DNA from: Miltoncostaea sp963770865
GTDB lineage: Bacteria; Actinomycetota; Thermoleophilia; Miltoncostaeales; Miltoncostaeaceae
Direction of reading: 5' to 3'
Assembly (NCBI GenBank): GCA_963770865.1
Contig: CAVYRD010000010.1
Coordinates: 283,971-347,970 of the forward strand
Length of the DNA: 64,000 nt
Positions within the stretch are counted from its first letter, which is position 1, and every line of letters starts with the position of its first letter. The position numbers and the translations under genes are program-made. This document shows positions 16,940 to 24,551 of this stretch, in pieces. Under the pieces are notes generated by a model, which was given only the letters and a program-made list of their open reading frames with translations, was not told the DNA's origin and searched no databases.

Positions 16940-19777
16940 GTGAAGCGCCCCATCCTCCTGCTGGCCGTGGTCATCGGCCTGGTCGCCGCCTCCCTGGTCG
17001 CGATCGCGCTGAGGCCCACGGTGCTCGGCCTCGACCTCCAGGGCGGCGTCGAGGTGGTCCTGCAGGGGCAGCCGACCGACCAGAGCCAGGTCACGCCCGA
17101 GGCGATCGACCGCTCGGTCGAGATCATCCGCAGCCGCGTCGACGCGTTCGGCGTCGCCGAGCCGGAGATCCAGACCCAGGGCAGCGACCAGATCGTGGTC
17201 TCGCTACCGGGGGCGGACAACCCGGACCAGGTCGTCGCCGACCTCATCCAGCCCGCGCAGCTGGTCTTCATCAACTTCGAAGAGAACGTCATCAACCCGC
17301 AGGGCACGACCGACCTGTACCAGGCGGTCAAGCTCGCGATCCGCACGCCGGACCGCGGCACCAAGGGCAAGCCGACCCTCTACGCGTTCAAGGACAAGAA
17401 GCCGATCGACGGCGTCCCGCCGGCGCCCGACCGGGCGTCGCTCGCGGACAGCTTCCCGAACAACACGATCCCCAAGGACGTCGAGGTCCTGACGGTCCCG
17501 AAGGGCCTGTTCCTGGCCTACGAGGAGAAGCAACTCCTCCAGACCCGCGACGCCGGCACGGTCAAGAACTGGTACGTCTTCAAGAACGAGCCCGGCCTGA
17601 TCGGCGCAGACGTCACCTCGGCGCGCGCGCAGATCCAGACCGGCCGCGTCGGCGGCAACCAGCAGATCGTCTCGCTGCAGTTCACCGGCGACGGTCAGCG
17701 CAAGTTCGCCGAGCAGACGCGCCGGCTCGCCCAGGACGGGCGGCTCAAGGGCGTGAACCAGCGCTTCGCGATCATCCTCGACGGCAAGATCGTCTCCAGC
17801 CCGACGGTCGACTTCAAGCAGTACCCGCAGGGGATCACCGGCAGCAACGGCGCCGAGATCACCGGCAGCTTCAGCCGCAGCGAGGCCTCGACGCTCGCCA
17901 AGCAGATCAACTCCGGCGCCCTGCCGATCGACCTGAAGGTCATCAGCAAGAAGCAGGTGTCGGCGACCCTCGGCAAGCAGTCGCTGCGCCAGGGCCTGGT
18001 GGCCGGCATCGTCGGCCTCGTCCTGGTGATGCTGGCCCTGATCGCCTACTACCGCTTCCTCGGCGTCATCGCCGCGGGCGCCCTGATCATCTACGCGATC
18101 CTGCTCTACGCGGTGGTGGTGCTCATACCGATCACGCTGACGCTCCCGGGCATCGCGGGGATCATCCTCACGATCGGCGTGGCGTCCGACGCCAACGTCG
18201 TCATCTTCGAACGCGTGCGCGAGGAGAGCCGCGCGGGCAAGACGCCGCGCGCCGCGATCCTCGCCGGCTACAAGAAGGGCCTCACGGCGATCATCGACGC
18301 CAACGTCGTCACGTTCGCGACCGCCGTCATCCTCTTCCTGTTCGCGACCGCCGGGGTCAAGGGCTTCGCCTTCACGCTCGGCATCGGCGTCGTGCTGTCA
18401 CTGTTCACCGCCGTCGTCGCCACGCGCGCGGTGTTCAACGTGCTGGCCGACACCAAGTTCCTGCGCGACGACCGCTTCCTCGGGCTCAACCAGCGCGAGA
18501 TCCACTGGAAGCTCGACTTCGTCGGCAAGTGGAAGCTGTGGATGGCGATCTCGTTCATCCCGCTGGCCATCGGCTCGGTGTGGATCGGCATCCACGGGCT
18601 GAACCTCGGCCTCGACTTCGAGAGCGGCACCCGCATCACCACTTCGTTCGATCGGCAGCCGAGCGAGGACGCCGTGCGCCAGGTCTTCAAGGACCAGGGC
18701 TACGGCGACGCCAAGATCCAGTCGTTCACGGAGGTCGTGGACGGCAAGACGGTCCGCGGCTTCCAGATGCAGACCAAGACGCTGCAGCCGGCCGAGGAGC
18801 TCCAGCTGCGCCGGGCGCTCGACAGCGAGTTCGGCATCAACCGGGACACGCTGCAGGTGGACACGGTCGGCGCGACCTTCGGGCGCCAGATCATCCGGAA
18901 CGCGATCTACGCGATCATCCTCAGCTTCATCGTGATCATCCTGTACCTGACCATCCGGTTCGAGTACAAGCTCGCGATCCCGGCGCTCATCTCGGTGATC
19001 CACGACGTCTGGCTGTCGATCGCCATCTACTCGGTCACCGGCAGGGAGGTGACGAGCGCGACGGTGGCGGCGCTGCTGACCATCCTGGGCTACTCGCTGT
19101 ACGACGTGGTCATCGTGTTCGACCGCATTCGCGAGAACGTGCCGATCATGCGCAAGTCGAGCTACCGCGAGATCGTCAACACCTCGGTGCACGAGACGCT
19201 GACGCGGTCGATCATCACGTCGCTGATGACGCTCATCCCGCTGGTGGTGCTGTACTTCTTCGGCGGGGACACGCTCAAGGACTTCGCCTTCGCGCTGCTG
19301 GTCGGCATCCTGTCCGGCGGCCTGTCCTCGATCGCCATCGCCGCGCCGATCGCCGCCCTGTGGAAGGAACGCGAGCCGGAGAACAAGCGTCGGGCGGTCA
19401 AGGCCGAGCGCCGCCGCGCGGCGATGATCGCCTCCGACGCCGACATCGTCGACCTCGACACGCTCGCGCGGGCCGAGGCCGCCCTCGCCGAGGAGGAGGG
19501 CCGCGTCCTGGAGCCCGAGCTCGACGAGGAGGAGCCGCGACTCCTCGCATCCGGGGTCGACGGCGGGATCGAGGAGGAGCCGGAGCCGGAGGAGGCCGGG
19601 GCCGAGGAGGCACCGGTGGCCGGGGGTGAGCCCGAGCCCGACGGCGACGGCCATGCCCCGGACAACGGCGCCCCCGCGGACGGTCCGCCGGCCGAGGCGG
19701 CGCCCGTCACCCCGCGAACGCGTCCGGATCCAAACCGGGTGCGCCGCCACCGCAACGTCCAGAAGAGGAGGCGTTGA
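16940..19777 (+). CDS. secDF: SecD-SecF fusion, protein-export membrane protein
   Basis: Uses the proton gradient to pull secreted proteins out of the Sec channel. SecD and SecF are joined in one 945-residue chain with 12 expected membrane helices. SecD half: helix 1, VLGLDLQGGVEVVL, the large P1 head (about residues 60-340), and helices ending at about 530 with GVASDANVVIFERVREE. SecF half: LNLGLDFESGTRITT at about 555, then YSLYDVVIVFDRIREN and the end at about 815. A 130-residue tail follows that is absent from typical SecDF: acidic Glu/Pro-rich, closing with a strongly basic RVRRHRNVQKRRR. The GTG at 16940 lies just after yajC. Confidence 0.96.
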   Translation: MKRPILLLAVVIGLVAASLVAIALRPTVLGLDLQGGVEVVLQGQPTDQSQVTPEAIDRSVEIIRSRVDAFGVAEPEIQTQGSDQIVVSLPGADNPDQVVADLIQPAQLVFINFEENVINPQGTTDLYQAVKLAIRTPDRGTKGKPTLYAFKDKKPIDGVPPAPDRASLADSFPNNTIPKDVEVLTVPKGLFLAYEEKQLLQTRDAGTVKNWYVFKNEPGLIGADVTSARAQIQTGRVGGNQQIVSLQFTGDGQRKFAEQTRRLAQDGRLKGVNQRFAIILDGKIVSSPTVDFKQYPQGITGSNGAEITGSFSRSEASTLAKQINSGALPIDLKVISKKQVSATLGKQSLRQGLVAGIVGLVLVMLALIAYYRFLGVIAAGALIIYAILLYAVVVLIPITLTLPGIAGIILTIGVASDANVVIFERVREESRAGKTPRAAILAGYKKGLTAIIDANVVTFATAVILFLFATAGVKGFAFTLGIGVVLSLFTAVVATRAVFNVLADTKFLRDDRFLGLNQREIHWKLDFVGKWKLWMAISFIPLAIGSVWIGIHGLNLGLDFESGTRITTSFDRQPSEDAVRQVFKDQGYGDAKIQSFTEVVDGKTVRGFQMQTKTLQPAEELQLRRALDSEFGINRDTLQVDTVGATFGRQIIRNAIYAIILSFIVIILYLTIRFEYKLAIPALISVIHDVWLSIAIYSVTGREVTSATVAALLTILGYSLYDVVIVFDRIRENVPIMRKSSYREIVNTSVHETLTRSIITSLMTLIPLVVLYFFGGDTLKDFAFALLVGILSGGLSSIAIAAPIAALWKEREPENKRRAVKAERRRAAMIASDADIVDLDTLARAEAALAEEEGRVLEPELDEEEPRLLASGVDGGIEEEPEPEEAGAEEAPVAGGEPEPDGDGHAPDNGAPADGPPAEAAPVTPRTRPDPNRVRRHRNVQKRRR

Positions 19778-19781
19778 TCCC

Positions 19782-20123
19782 ATGACCACCGTACGCGAGG
19801 GCATCGAGCAGGCGGTACTGCTGTCCATCGGCGCGGCTGCGCTGACGCGCGAGCGCGCCGAGGCCGCCGTGGCCGACCTGGTGCGCAAGGGGCAGGTCAC
19901 GGGGGAGGAGGGGGCCGTCGTGGTCGACCGCCTCATGGCCCGCGTTCGCGGGGAGGGAAGCGTCGGCGCCGGGCTCATGGGCAAGATCGAGGGCGGCGTG
20001 CAGGGTGTGCTGCGGGAGTTCGGCGTCGTCACCCGCGGCGAGCTCGAGGACGTGCAGCTGCGCCTGATGGAGCTGGAGCACCGCATCTCGTTGCTGGAGA
20101 AGGCCAACACCTCCACCGGTTAG
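19782..20123 (+). CDS. Small coiled-coil protein, phasin/SecDF-linked
   Basis: A 113-residue helical protein: VREGIEQAVLLSIGAAALT, a helical region AAVADLVRKGQVTGEEGAVV, and a C-terminal coiled coil ELEDVQLRLMELEHRISLLEK. The pattern resembles the phasin/PhaF-like accessory proteins of about 110 residues. The ATG at 19782 is 4 bases after the secDF stop, with AGGAGG inside the secDF end as ribosome-binding site, so it belongs to the yajC-secDF operon. Function unknown. Confidence 0.75.
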   Translation: MTTVREGIEQAVLLSIGAAALTRERAEAAVADLVRKGQVTGEEGAVVVDRLMARVRGEGSVGAGLMGKIEGGVQGVLREFGVVTRGELEDVQLRLMELEHRISLLEKANTSTG

Positions 20124-20134
20124 GAAGGCCTCCC

Positions 20135-20164
20135 GGCCCGCTCGCCCCTAAAGGCGGGCGGGCC
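20135..20164 (+). terminator. Hairpin after the yajC-secDF operon
   Basis: A 12-bp stem (one G-U pair) with the loop CCTAAA, 12 bases after the stop of the small coiled-coil gene. It lacks a T run, as is usual in very GC-rich genomes. Confidence 0.6.
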
Positions 20165-20186
20165 CCGCCCGATACCCAAGGGGAGA

Positions 20187-20204
20187 GGCCCCCGCCCGGG
20201 GGCC
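20187..20204 (+). repeat. Perfect 8-bp-arm palindrome
   Basis: GGCCCCCG, two bases, CGGGGGCC. It lies between the first hairpin and the next gene and is either a second terminator element or part of the 5' leader. Confidence 0.4.
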
Positions 20205-20243
20205 GCGCGCGCCCCCCGGCGCCGGGTGGATGGGAGCACCGTC

Positions 20244-21173
20244 TTGCGCAGCCGAATCGTCATCCCCGCGGCCATCCTGGTCACGGCCGCCTACGTCAAG
20301 GGGCGCCTGGACGCGCACCTCCCGGCCGAGGCCGAGGAGCCCGCGCCGATCCCGGTGGTCACCCCCGGGGACCCGATCCGGCGCGCCGAGGCCGAGGCCG
20401 CCGACGCCCTCGCCGTGGCGGAGGCGCAGACCGCCGCCGCCGCCGCACCGGTCGTCGAGCGCACCCCTCCGACCTTCAAGCCCCACGCCTTCCGGCCGCA
20501 CGTCTTCGCGCGCCCGGCCGAGGAGCCCGTGGCCGAGGAGCCCGTGGCCGCCGAGGCCCCGCCGCGCCCGGTCTTCGAGGTCCCGGCGGTCGAGTGGCCC
20601 TCCTTCGAGCCCGAGTGGCTGGCCGGGCGCCGCCGCCCCGGCGACCCGCCCGCTCGACCCGGCATGGCGCGCCGTGCTGGCCGAGTGGATCGTCACGCCG
20701 GGCGTCCCGGCCCCCGCGCGCGCGACGCGGCCGAGGCAGCGGCGCTCAGCGAGTGGTCGGCCAGCGTCGCACCGTCCGTCCCCGCGCCGGAGGCCGTCGA
20801 GCCGGTGGCCGAGGCCGAGATCGCGCCCGCGCCGGAGCCGGCGATCGACCCCGAGCCCGTCGCCGAGGCGGAGCCGGAGGCCGAGCTCGTCGTGGACGAG
20901 GACGGCCGCTTCTCGCTCGGCGGCTGGGCAGCCCAGGCGGGGCACATGGCCTTCTGCGGCGTCACCTTCCGCGACCGGCGCGGTGCGCCGGTCGCGGCGT
21001 CGGCCATCCGGCTGGTGCCCGAGGCGACCGCCAACGTCGCCGACGGCGGCCTGGTCGTGCTGGCCGACCCCGGCTTCGCGCCGGACGCCGAGGGCTTCAC
21101 GCTGCTCGTGGCGGCGGCCGGGCCCGGCAGCTTCGCCGCCTCCGGGCGCTACGAGGTCGTCGCTGCCGCCTGA
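20244..21173 (+). CDS. Membrane-anchored Pro/Ala-rich protein, paralogue A, with an internal out-of-frame stretch
   Basis: About 309 residues. TTG 20244, preceded by GGGAG, gives MRSRIVIPAAILVTAAYVKGR, a single N-terminal anchor; GTG 20226 is the alternative. Then comes a long low-complexity Ala/Glu/Pro/Val region, and a C-terminal domain of about 90 residues beginning FSLGGWAAQAGHMAFCGVTF and ending PGSFAASGRYEVV, which matches the end of the next gene. Between about 20625 and 20720 the printed frame has poor codons (Arg/Gly/His-rich), while the +1 frame reads LDPAWRAVLAEWIVTPG with normal codon use. Two compensating frame breaks are therefore likely. No known family. Confidence 0.65.
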   Translation: MRSRIVIPAAILVTAAYVKGRLDAHLPAEAEEPAPIPVVTPGDPIRRAEAEAADALAVAEAQTAAAAAPVVERTPPTFKPHAFRPHVFARPAEEPVAEEPVAAEAPPRPVFEVPAVEWPSFEPEWLAGRRRPGDPPARPGMARRAGRVDRHAGRPGPRARDAAEAAALSEWSASVAPSVPAPEAVEPVAEAEIAPAPEPAIDPEPVAEAEPEAELVVDEDGRFSLGGWAAQAGHMAFCGVTFRDRRGAPVAASAIRLVPEATANVADGGLVVLADPGFAPDAEGFTLLVAAAGPGSFAASGRYEVVAAA

Positions 21174-21307
21174 AACGGTCGTCTGGGCGGGCGCGAGGTT
21201 CAACCATCGGCCTCAGCGGCCGATGACGAGGTGACGGCGTCCGACGGTCGGCGCCGGACCTCGCCCCACCGCGGCGTGACGCCGCACCCCCAAGGAGGCC
21301 GCGGGAA

Positions 21308-22825
21308 ATGTCCACCATGAACATCGCCATCGCCGGTGGCGTCGTTCTGCTCATCCTGGTGCTGCTGAAGCTGCGCCGCGCAAACGCCGCCGATTCGCCG
21401 GCCCCGTCACGGGGCCGCACGCGCGGCGAGCGCCGCCGCAGGCGCGGCAAGGATGCGCCGCCCGCGCCGTCCGAGCCGATGCCGCTCGCCGCGGCCGCCG
21501 GCCAGACCGCCGCGACCGCCGAGGCCGACCACTTCGCCCCGCCGGCCGCCGAGTGGCCCCCGGCCGACGAGCCGGCGCCCGAGGCGTGGCCGCCCGCCGA
21601 CGAGGCGGGGCCCGTCGAGTGGCCCGACACCGCGCCCACGGCCGCCCCCGCCGAGGCCCCGGCCGAGGCGCCGGTCGCCGCGCGGGCCGAGGAGCCCGCC
21701 CCCGCGCCCGCCGAGCCGCAGGGCTGGGCCGAGGACGAGATCGTCACCGAGCCCGGCTGGCCGATGCCGGGCGAGGTGGACGTCGCCTGGACCCCGCCGT
21801 CGGCCCACGAGCCGATCCCGACGGCGCCGCCCGTGGCGGCCGGCCCCGCCCCGTCCTGGGAGGACGAGGCCGCCGCGACCGCCGCGCCGGAGCGCTTCGA
21901 GTGGCTGAGCGCCGACCCCGAGGACGAGGCCCCGGCCTGGACGCCGCCGGGCCCGCCGGCGGAGGAGGCCTTCGCCTGGGCCCCGCCGGAGGACGCCGCC
22001 CCCGCGTGGGAGGCTCCGGCCGAGGAGCCCGAGGCGTCCGGCTGGGACGCCGCCCCGGAGTCGTTCGAGGACGCGCAGCCGACCGGCCCGATCCCCGCGA
22101 TCTCCTTCGACGAGCCGGCCGAGGCCGTCGCCGAGGAGCCCGAGGCGTTCGTCGCGCCCGGAGCCGGAGGCGTTCGTCGCCCCCGAGCCCGAGTCGTTCG
22201 AGCCCGAGGCCTTCGAGCCCGAGACCTTCGAGCCCGAGACCTTCGAGCCGGAGTCGTTCGAGCCCGAGTCCTTCGAGCCCGAGGCCTTCGAGCCGGAGTC
22301 GTTCGAGCCCGAGACCTTCGAGCCCGAGGCCTTCGCGCCGGAGCCGTTCGCGCCGCGCCCGAGACGACGTTCGAGGTCCCGGCGTACGCGCCCGGGCCCG
22401 TCGCGGCCGAGCCGGTCGCCGTCGCGGAGCCGGTCTCGGCCGAGCCGGTCACGGCCTGGTGGGACGAGGAGCCGGTGGCGGCCGAGCCGGCCCCCCGCGA
22501 GTCCGCGGCCGACGACCCGGCCCGCGCCGGCCGCTTCGCGCTCGGCGGCTTCGCCATGCAGCCCGGCCAGCAGGCGCTCGGGGGCGTGAGCTTCCGCGCC
22601 GAGCTGCCCGGGGCCCCGGAGTCGTGGGCCGTCGCCGACGGCGCCGACGCGGAGTCCGCGGGCACCCTGGTGCTGTACCTCGACGGCACGATCAACTGCG
22701 CGGCCGGCGACCTCGAGGTCGTCATGGAGCCGGGCTTCGCGCCCACCACGCAGGGCTTCACGGTGCGGGTCGCCGCGCTGGCCGCCGGCCCGTTCGCGGC
22801 CAGCGGCACCTTCCGCGTGAAGTAG
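21308..22825 (+). CDS. Membrane-anchored Pro/Ala/Glu-rich protein, paralogue B, with hidden FEPE repeats
   Basis: About 505 residues. MSTMNIAIAGGVVLLILVLLKLRR is an N-terminal anchor and stop-transfer. A disordered, Trp-dotted acidic region follows (repeating motifs of the type AEWPPADEPAPEAWPPADE). At 22160-22365 the printed frame becomes Arg/Val/Leu repeats, but the neighbouring frame reads tandem pentapeptides xFEPE (x = S, A or T), about nine in a row, followed by FAPEPFAPRP. This implies compensating one-base errors at both ends. The C-terminal domain FALGGFAMQPGQQALGGVSF...GPFAASGTF is shared with the preceding gene. It starts at ATG 21308 after AAGGAGG. Role unknown; a scaffold or envelope protein is plausible. 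Confidence 0.7.
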   Translation: MSTMNIAIAGGVVLLILVLLKLRRANAADSPAPSRGRTRGERRRRRGKDAPPAPSEPMPLAAAAGQTAATAEADHFAPPAAEWPPADEPAPEAWPPADEAGPVEWPDTAPTAAPAEAPAEAPVAARAEEPAPAPAEPQGWAEDEIVTEPGWPMPGEVDVAWTPPSAHEPIPTAPPVAAGPAPSWEDEAAATAAPERFEWLSADPEDEAPAWTPPGPPAEEAFAWAPPEDAAPAWEAPAEEPEASGWDAAPESFEDAQPTGPIPAISFDEPAEAVAEEPEAFVAPGAGGVRRPRARVVRARGLRARDLRARDLRAGVVRARVLRARGLRAGVVRARDLRARGLRAGAVRAAPETTFEVPAYAPGPVAAEPVAVAEPVSAEPVTAWWDEEPVAAEPAPRESAADDPARAGRFALGGFAMQPGQQALGGVSFRAELPGAPESWAVADGADAESAGTLVLYLDGTINCAAGDLEVVMEPGFAPTTQGFTVRVAALAAGPFAASGTFRVK

Positions 22826-22836
22826 CTCTCCCCGGC

Positions 22837-22866
22837 GGCGGCGCCTCCGTGACACGGGGCGCCGCC
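22837..22866 (+). terminator. GC-rich hairpin after paralogue B
   Basis: GGCGGCGCC at 22837-22845 pairs with 22858-22866, enclosing 12 bases. It lies 12 bases after the stop codon and has no T run. Confidence 0.5.
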
Positions 22867-22892
22867 CGGCCGGGCCCGTCCGTGGCCCCTGG

Positions 22893-22898
22893 TACCGT
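22893..22898 (+). promoter_or_regulatory. Candidate -10 element, leaderless type
   Basis: TACCGT, 6 bases before ATG 22905. Confidence 0.4.
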
Positions 22899-22904
22899 GG
22901 CGTC

Positions 22905-24551
22905 ATGGCGCGGGGTGAAAGGCGGCAGAATCTCGCGCGTCTCGGGGAGATCGCGCAGGTGGCCGCGCGCCACGGCTTCGGCTACGTCTTCGGCCGCGGC
23001 GAATCCGACGTCGAGGCCCTCGGCGACGCCGGCCCGAGCCGCAGCAGGGGACGGCGGCTGCGGGAGATGCTCGACGAGCTCGGGCCGACCTTCGTCAAGT
23101 TCGGCCAGCTCCTGTCAACGCGGCCCGACGTGGTGCCGCCGGACATCCTCGCGGAGCTGCGCTTCCTCCAGGACCAGGCCCGCCCGGAGCCGTTCGAGCG
23201 GATGCGGACGATGATCGAGCAGGAGCTCGGGCTCACGATCGAGCGCGTCTTCCTGGAGTTCGACGAGGAGCCGATCGCCTCGGCCTCGATCGGGCAGGTC
23301 CACCGTGCGCTCCTGCCGGGCGGCAAGGAGGTCGTGGTCAAGGTCCAGCGGCCGGACGCCGAGCGCCAGATCGCCGCCGACATCCAGCTCCTGTACCAGG
23401 TGGCCCGCGTCGCCAAGGAGCGCGTGCGCCGCCTCCAGTTCATCGACCTGGTCGGGCTGGTCAACGAGTTCGCGCGCACCGTGCGCCGCGAGCTCGACTA
23501 CGGGGTGGAGGCGCGCAACGCGGAGGTCTTCCGGCGCGACTTCGCGGGGGACGAGACCGTGTCGGTGCCGCGCATCTACTGGCGGTACAGCACCTCGCGG
23601 GTCCTGACGATGGACCGCGTCGAGGGCACGCCGCTCAGCCAGCTGGACCTCGCCACCTGGTCGTCGGACGAGCGCCGCCGCCTGGGGAACCGGCTCACCG
23701 AGACGTGGATGCAGATGGTGTTCGTCCACGGCTTCTTCCACGCCGACCCGCACCCGGCCAACATCCTGGTGCGCGGCGCCGACCAGCTCAGCCTGGTGGA
23801 CTTCGGCATGACCGAGCAGCTGACGCCGCGCGACCGCGAGGCGGCCGTGCGGCTGCTGATGGACATCCTCAACCAGGACGCCGAGCGCCTGCCGCGGCGC
23901 CTGCGGGCGCTGGGGGTGCGCTACCCCCGCCAGATGGAGGAGGAGCTCGGCGAGCGGCTCGGGGTGATCCTCCAGCGCTACTCGGCCAGCGCCCTCGGCG
24001 AGATCGACGCGCGCGAGGTGCTGCGCGAGATCTTCCAGACCATCTACCGCCTCGACATCACGCTGCCGGTGCGCTGGGTGATGCTCGACAAGACGCTCGC
24101 GACCCTGTCCGGCGTGGCCCTCGAGATCTACCCCGACCTCAACGTGTTCGAGGTCGCGCGCCCCTACGCGATGCGGCTGGCGGCCGAGCGGTTCCGCCCG
24201 GGGAACGTCGCGAACCGGATGCGCATGGACGTCGGGCGCTACACGGAGGCCTTCCTCGAGTACCCCTTCCAGCTCTCGGAGCTGCTCGACGAGTTCAAGG
24301 ACGGGGAGATCGAGATCGCGGTCCGGCCGGAGGGCATGACGGAGGCGGTGGACAAGGTCCAGGCCGGCGCGAACCGTCTGGTCCTGGCGCTCGTCGCCTC
24401 CTCGCTCATCGTCGGCTCGGCGATCATCGCGGTGTTCGCCAACTCGGCGGACCTCGTCGGCCTCTCGATGCTCGCCGTCCCCGGCTTCCTGCTGGCGCTC
24501 GCCATCATCGTCTGGCTCTGCGTGGGCATCTTCCGGTCCGGGCGCTGGTGA
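22905..24551 (+). CDS. UbiB/AarF (ABC1)-family atypical kinase
   Basis: A 548-residue ADCK/UbiB protein, usually linked to isoprenoid-quinone or lipid metabolism at the membrane. The KxGQ motif lies in GPTFVKFGQLLSTRPD (about residue 63), the Ala-rich nucleotide loop in IASASIGQVHRALL (about 127), the catalytic loop in FHADPHPANILV (about 277), and the metal-binding DFG in LSLVDFGMTEQ. Two C-terminal membrane helices (LVLALVASSLIVGSAIIAVF and LAVPGFLLALAIIVWL) anchor it. It has no ubiquinone genes nearby; in actinobacteria a menaquinone or lipid role is more likely. Its stop overlaps the recJ start. Confidence 0.9.
   Translation: MARGERRQNLARLGEIAQVAARHGFGYVFGRGESDVEALGDAGPSRSRGRRLREMLDELGPTFVKFGQLLSTRPDVVPPDILAELRFLQDQARPEPFERMRTMIEQELGLTIERVFLEFDEEPIASASIGQVHRALLPGGKEVVVKVQRPDAERQIAADIQLLYQVARVAKERVRRLQFIDLVGLVNEFARTVRRELDYGVEARNAEVFRRDFAGDETVSVPRIYWRYSTSRVLTMDRVEGTPLSQLDLATWSSDERRRLGNRLTETWMQMVFVHGFFHADPHPANILVRGADQLSLVDFGMTEQLTPRDREAAVRLLMDILNQDAERLPRRLRALGVRYPRQMEEELGERLGVILQRYSASALGEIDAREVLREIFQTIYRLDITLPVRWVMLDKTLATLSGVALEIYPDLNVFEVARPYAMRLAAERFRPGNVANRMRMDVGRYTEAFLEYPFQLSELLDEFKDGEIEIAVRPEGMTEAVDKVQAGANRLVLALVASSLIVGSAIIAVFANSADLVGLSMLAVPGFLLALAIIVWLCVGIFRSGRW

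Noticed and set aside
22160..22365. Programmed ribosomal frameshifting as the cause of the hidden frames
   Set aside because: No slippery heptamer with a downstream structure was found, and breaks of both signs occur in many unrelated genes; sequence error is simpler.
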